NCBI GenBank assembly: GCA_032207245.1
Contig: CM063499.1
Coordinates: forward strand, 80,461,751-80,525,750
Reading direction: 5' to 3'
Source of the DNA: Pardosa pseudoannulata
Lineage: Eukaryota; Arthropoda; Arachnida; Araneae; Lycosidae
Length of the DNA: 64,000 nucleotides
Position numbers and translations under genes: made by a program. This document shows, one piece after another, positions 59,671-64,000 of this stretch (position 1 is its first letter; each line of letters begins with the position of its first letter). The notes beneath the pieces were generated by a model. That model had not been told where the DNA came from. It did no database searches and saw only the letters and a program-made list of their open reading frames with translations.

Positions 59671-59976
59671 GTAAGTACCTCAGTTTATAACACCATATTA
59701 TGATATACTCATTATGTCTCCACTTTTTATTTCAATCAAAATTTTATGTCCAGGAAATTAAAACTTATCTGTGTTAATGTTTACATAGCAAGTACTGTTT
59801 TTATTTCTTTTTACTAAGTTAATGCAATAGTGTCATTGTGGAAACTTTTGGTTCTTCATATTTCAACAGAAATAACCAGTTTAACAATTTTGTCTGTTCA
59901 AGGAAACTTGTACTTGAAATTTTAAATATCCAATGTGATGTTTATTGGGATGTCTAAGTGTATACAAATGTATTTT

Positions 59977-60839
59977 CATGGTTTCTGTGCACCTGGAAAG
60001 TCATGGAAAATCATGGATTTAGACAATAGATAAATTTTGTCGTGGAAAGTCTTGATTTTTCAAGTAAAATGAGTAAAAGTCGTGGATCCACTAAACTACC
60101 GATTAAAAAAAATGTATTTTCATGATTTCCGCACACCTGGAAAGTCAGGAAAATCATGGATTTAGACAATGGGTCATGGAAAGTCTTGATTTTTCAAGTA
60201 AAATGAGTAAAAGTCGTGGATCCACTAAACTACTGATTTAAAAAAATGCATTTGGTATTTATGTATTATCTTATTCACCCTATTGCCAAGTAAAATTTGT
60301 TCACCAAGGAAACTCAAAGCAAGAAAGTTTAATGGGTGGGTAAATGTATATTATTCTGGTTTTTTCTTAAATTGTAGATTAAAATTTTATTAATATAATA
60401 ATAATTATTTTTTAATAAAAATTAGTTAAGATTTTTGCATAAAATATAAGTTTATCTCTAGGGATATTGTATATAAAAACTATAGGCTTATATTTGGCTA
60501 TTATTCATGGTCATCTGGATAATACCAAAGTACCCTGAATTCAAATTGGAAACATTTTGATTGAAAAATTGCTATATGATTAAACTTAGGTATGTAGATA
60601 CAACAATTTATTTTTATGTATGTGAGTTTATTAACACTTATAAAGTAAGTTTATAGTTTTTTATGATAAAATTCCTGTCATTTCTCTAAAAGCATTTATT
60701 ATATTTGTATGTACATCAGAAGTTTTATTCATGTATACTTTAACGAAAGATTTTTAAAGTCATGGAAAATGATCTGCTAAATCAGGGAAAGTCATGAAAA
60801 GTCATGGATTTGAAAAATTTTATTTTGGCAGATACCCTG
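59977..60839 (+). mobile_element. CAG..CTG element, 'GTCATGG' family, internally duplicated
   Basis: Flanked by TATTTT on both sides (59971-59976, 60840-60845). The first ~135 bp are repeated in tandem together with the target ('ATGTATTTTCATG' occurs at 59968 and 60111), so there are two left ends and one right end. It lies 306 bp after exon 25. Confidence 0.82.
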
Positions 60840-61239
60840 TATTTTGCAAAACTCAAAAACAATTGTATGTTCAGCATATATAGTGTTCCCAATGCCATAT
60901 CAAAGACCCAGCTAACCCTGAATTGCAGGGAATATTAGAAAACTAGGGGAAGAATTTTTTTCTTACTTCCTATCAAATGCAAACTTCTGTTTTGCCTTTT
61001 ATTTTTCACTTAATTAAATTCATCTGCAACCAATGAAAAACAGGCATTTACTTCACAAGCTTTACAAAGAGGATGCTAAAACTAAATCTACTATTGCTTC
61101 TGATATCGTCATTATCACTGTAGGAAGGATCTAGGAAAGTATTGTAACTTTTCAACTAGACTACCTGTGTAACCTGATGTTTCTTGAACTACCTCGAATA
61201 ATGCACCATTTTCTTTTCATTCAGATAATGTACAGCAGA

Positions 61240-62487
61240 CACTACAGCGCTTCTCTTTTTTTTTTTTTTTTTTTTTCCTAGAAATCTCTCGTTTTTTCCT
61301 TATTTCATGGTATTCCTCCTCTTTTTTTTGCCTATTCCCGCCTTTTATTCCTTTTTTTGGGCCATTCACTCCTTTTATTTGTTTTTTCTTTCTCAACATT
61401 TACAGAGTCATGTAACGGGTGAACGGATAACACACATCTTTTCCATGTTTTGATGACATCTTTGTTTTTCTAATATTTTCTTTCTGTGAAATATATACTA
61501 CTCTACCCCCCCCCCCCCAAAAAAAAAAAAAAAAAAAAAAAAGGCTATTTATTGGCGGTGCAGGTGTTTGAAAGTTAGCTAATAATGATCAAAGTGTCAA
61601 AACTGAAGGGGAACCCGAATTTTGTCGAGTGTAGGGTCGAGAAAACTGTTTAACCCGTTTCAGAACCCAAGAGAGAGGAACAGAAATGTTACTCCGAGCC
61701 TGTGCGCTTAATAATGGTCTGCCACATCGAATATTGAATTCAGGGATGATTCTGATCTGAAATTTTTTGTGAGTTTGTTCAAAAAACACAATTTTGTTGT
61801 ATTGGACAAAGAAAATCCTTAAAGTATCTTGATACTGGGATCATGTCTGTAGAAAATTACAAATTAATTCAGTATTAAAATAGTAAGCAATAACTAAAGA
61901 CAAAACTAATTTTGCATTTATCTACATTTTGGGTCATTCTAATATTCAATCGTTCAGTTGTTTGGTTTTAGTCAATTAAAATCATTAAAGATTATATGTA
62001 ATCTAAAATAAATCTTATACAAGTTATAATTTTCTGAGATCTAGCATCTTAAAGGTTATTTTTCAATTAAAATCATTAAAGATACTATTTTTATAAATCT
62101 TATAAATGTAATCTTAAATAAATCTTATACAAGTTATAATTTTCTGAGATCTAGCATTTTTCTTAAAGGTTCAAGCACAACAAACAATGTGGTTCCTAAA
62201 AGTTTAATATAATAAAGTTCTACTGTATTGGTGAATTTATTTATTTTTTTAATTAGACACATTGAAGAAGCATCTGATTTGAATCTATTTTTAATTTTTT
62301 TTTACTAGGAAACTTGAATACTTGTTTATATTGATAAAAAGTTATTTAGGTACTTCCATATTTCATATTTAGGCACTTGTTTTTACATTAAGTAAATCAG
62401 TTATTTAACTTCCTCCTTTTTTCCTCTTTTTTTGCATTTTTCTCCTTTTTTTCCTTCTTTTTTCCCAAAATTTTGACTTCTGTGTCT
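61240..62487. repeat. Dispersed repeat, ~1.25 kb, family unknown (copy 2)
   Basis: Second copy of the 25600-26870 repeat. It differs by an insertion at 61500-61810 with a C-run followed by an A-run, and by an internal duplication near 61980-62130 ('TTATACAAGTTATAATTTTC' occurs twice). No coding capacity seen. Confidence 0.75.
61502..61541. repeat. C-run followed by A-run
   Basis: About 13 C then about 23 A residues, within the second copy of the unknown dispersed repeat. Confidence 0.9.
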
Positions 62488-63295
62488 GGTACAGTGATGT
62501 CCATTGAATTAGTAAATATTTGAATGTCTGAAGTCTTAAATATTCTTAAAGGGGGAAATTTTAAAGTAAGGTCTTCCAAATTTCACTCTTTGATAACAAA
62601 TTATGGTTTCTTTTTTTATCCGAAAGAATATATAAAGGAAATTTTAATAAAAGAAAGCATTAGAAAAAAGATTATTAGACAAAAAACGTAATTTTTTTAA
62701 TCTGCAATTTTAGAGGAACTATTTTTTTAATTTTTGGTCCTATCACATATTATGTAACCAGATACTTGTGGGGGGGATTAGGTGTGATTATTTCAATAAA
62801 TCATGAAGCAGTTAAAGTAAAATTGTGAGTAATTTTCTTAAAATCCTAAAAAAAGGTTTGAGAAATTAGATTTTTAAAATATATGGTTGAAGAAAGTAAA
62901 TCATACATTTTTCATATGCATAAAACATGATTACACACATCTCAAAATTGATTTGTTTTAAAAAATGAAAAAAATTTCTATTTTGCACAGAAAAGTAGCT
63001 ATATAGGGATAGGTTATTAAACTTTCCCTCACCAAGAGAAAAATTCAAAGAAATATCTGGAATAAAATGTTTTCCATTAAAGCCATGTTCAATTCACTGA
63101 AATGAAAATTATGGTTTTCACCCAGGCTATTACTATTTAATGTATGGTATTTAACAAGGACTTTCATTTTATCATTCATCTTGATGTTTTTAGTTTTTCA
63201 AAGGAGCTTAGGAAAATTCCTCAAATAAAGCAAAAATGGACTTGAATATTAACACAACTATCTAACATTTGTATCGGTCTAGAATCAGGGTTCCC
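62488..63295. other. Downstream intron of KNTC1, nothing recognised
   Basis: AT-rich DNA with no exon-like block that would continue the Rod C-terminal domain. Confidence 0.5.
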
Positions 63296-64000
63296 ACAGT
63301 CCTTAAAAGTCCTCAAGAACTCATTAATTTTAGCTTTCATTTTTAAGGGCCCTTAAAACTACTTAATTTTTATCAAAGGTCCTTAAAAATGCCTTAATTT
63401 TTAAATTGGAATGCAATCAATTTCTCCATCGATGAGATCCACAGTCTGATGTGATTTCCTATCAGTTTTCTTATATGACAAATATATAATCTTTCGTATA
63501 CTTAAAAGGTTTAAAGTATAAAGTCAGCTGTCCTTTCCTAATAGGTAACAGTCATGCAGATTTTAATTAAACAAAGCAAGGAGGATGGGGGTGTAGATAT
63601 TTCAGTTACTTGTGGAAGTTTAATTTTCCTTGCATTTAATGTAATAGAAAAATCTAAAGTTTCTTCTTTCCCAGGCAATGCCGGGTATGATCAGCTAGTA
63701 TATAAATATATATATCAGTCATTTTTAAACCCTCAGGAAGTACTGTTTATAATGTTTTTATTCATAATTTATTTTTAGTTTACTATTAATTTATTTTTAG
63801 ATCTCTCAAAAAACTTTAGATGCACATTTTTCAAAATTAGTTTTTGTCAAATAGATTTATTTTATATTAGTTTTTAGGCATTTTTAAAAACATAATTCTG
63901 AAATATTGTAGGGCATTTATTGAACATGCCTTGACTGGTTCATAATCATTAAAATATGTTTCTCAAGAGATAGGGTTTGTGCCGATATGTACTGTATTTC
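63296..64000 (+). mobile_element. 'CCTTAA' family element, cut by window end
   Basis: Starts CAGGGTTCCCACAGTCC and follows the 4228-5012 copy closely to the end of the window. The right terminus is outside. Confidence 0.82.

Larger units (their letters stand above)
56400..59300. repeat. Complex tandem duplication with hAT remnants, SINEs and a Helitron
   Basis: A short unit with 'GTTCATGATGAAACATTGAC' and 'TTACATTTTAGGGTG' recurs near 56550-56620 and 57300-57375, with partial forms near 56405-56520 and 59230-59290. Between these lie two copies of a decayed 54884-type hAT remnant, each with the same SINE insertion. The second copy additionally holds the family B Helitron (57974-59005). Order of events: hAT remnant, SINE, duplication, Helitron. 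Confidence 0.78.

Noticed and set aside
60840..63295. Further KNTC1 exon after exon 25
   Set aside because: No block with acceptor, donor, phase 0 entry and Rod-like sequence was found; the region is repeat and plain intron.

Overview
This window is eukaryotic: very AT-rich (about three quarters A+T by eye), with short coding blocks joined by GT..AG introns and a dense load of transposon remains. The single recognisable host gene, read left to right on the + strand, is the middle and later part of KNTC1, also called rough deal or Rod. Rod is the large subunit of the Rod-Zwilch-ZW10 (RZZ) kinetochore and spindle-checkpoint complex. I can place 25 exons from 1207 to 59670. They total 2,968 nt and give 989 full codons in one open frame across every junction, about 5% of the span. 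Both ends of the gene lie outside the window: roughly the first half of the protein upstream and about the last 250 residues downstream. The exon signals point to an animal. The mobile-element mix (tRNA-headed SINE with AACC tail, piggyBac-like, hAT, Helitron, Tc1/pogo, jockey/R1-like LINE tails) suits an arthropod, possibly a chelicerate such as a spider, but that is inference.

Layout. 1-1630: SINE copies, exons 1-3, with 78-86 bp introns between those exons. 1630-5222 (intron 3): a TTAA-flanked element holding a 164-bp tandem triplicate, then a TA-flanked pogo/Tigger-like element into which a CAG..CTG element has jumped. 5310-8179 (intron 4): a LINE 3' tail, then a piggyBac-like element with a hAT element nested inside. 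8225-14824: Helitron family A, a CAG..CTG element carrying perfect 6-bp target duplications, another abutting a broken Tc1 transposase, and a further CAG..CTG element. 14931-24902: exons 8-11 with Helitrons of two families and more CAG..CTG copies. 25044-31311: a dispersed 1.25-kb repeat, a 500-bp TA microsatellite, a SINE, a Tc1-type MITE. 32534-37850 (intron 16): a hAT element with a perfect 8-bp duplication, an LTR-like piece, a piggyBac-like element, a hAT-transposase remnant. 37977-46484: another LINE tail, inverted hAT, SINE, piggyBac-like element. 46485-64000: microsatellites, an antisense THAP-domain exon-like sequence, a SINE, Helitrons, a tRNA-like block, a hAT transposase remnant with tandem duplications, and the last exons.

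How it works together: the only functional product I can support is the Rod protein. Everything else appears to be intronic parasite DNA. I do not see a new cellular system. The more unusual material is in the transposons: elements with CAG..CTG ends and consistent 6-bp target duplications, a Helitron whose empty site survives in a neighbouring duplicate, and the THAP exon-like fragment on the opposite strand.
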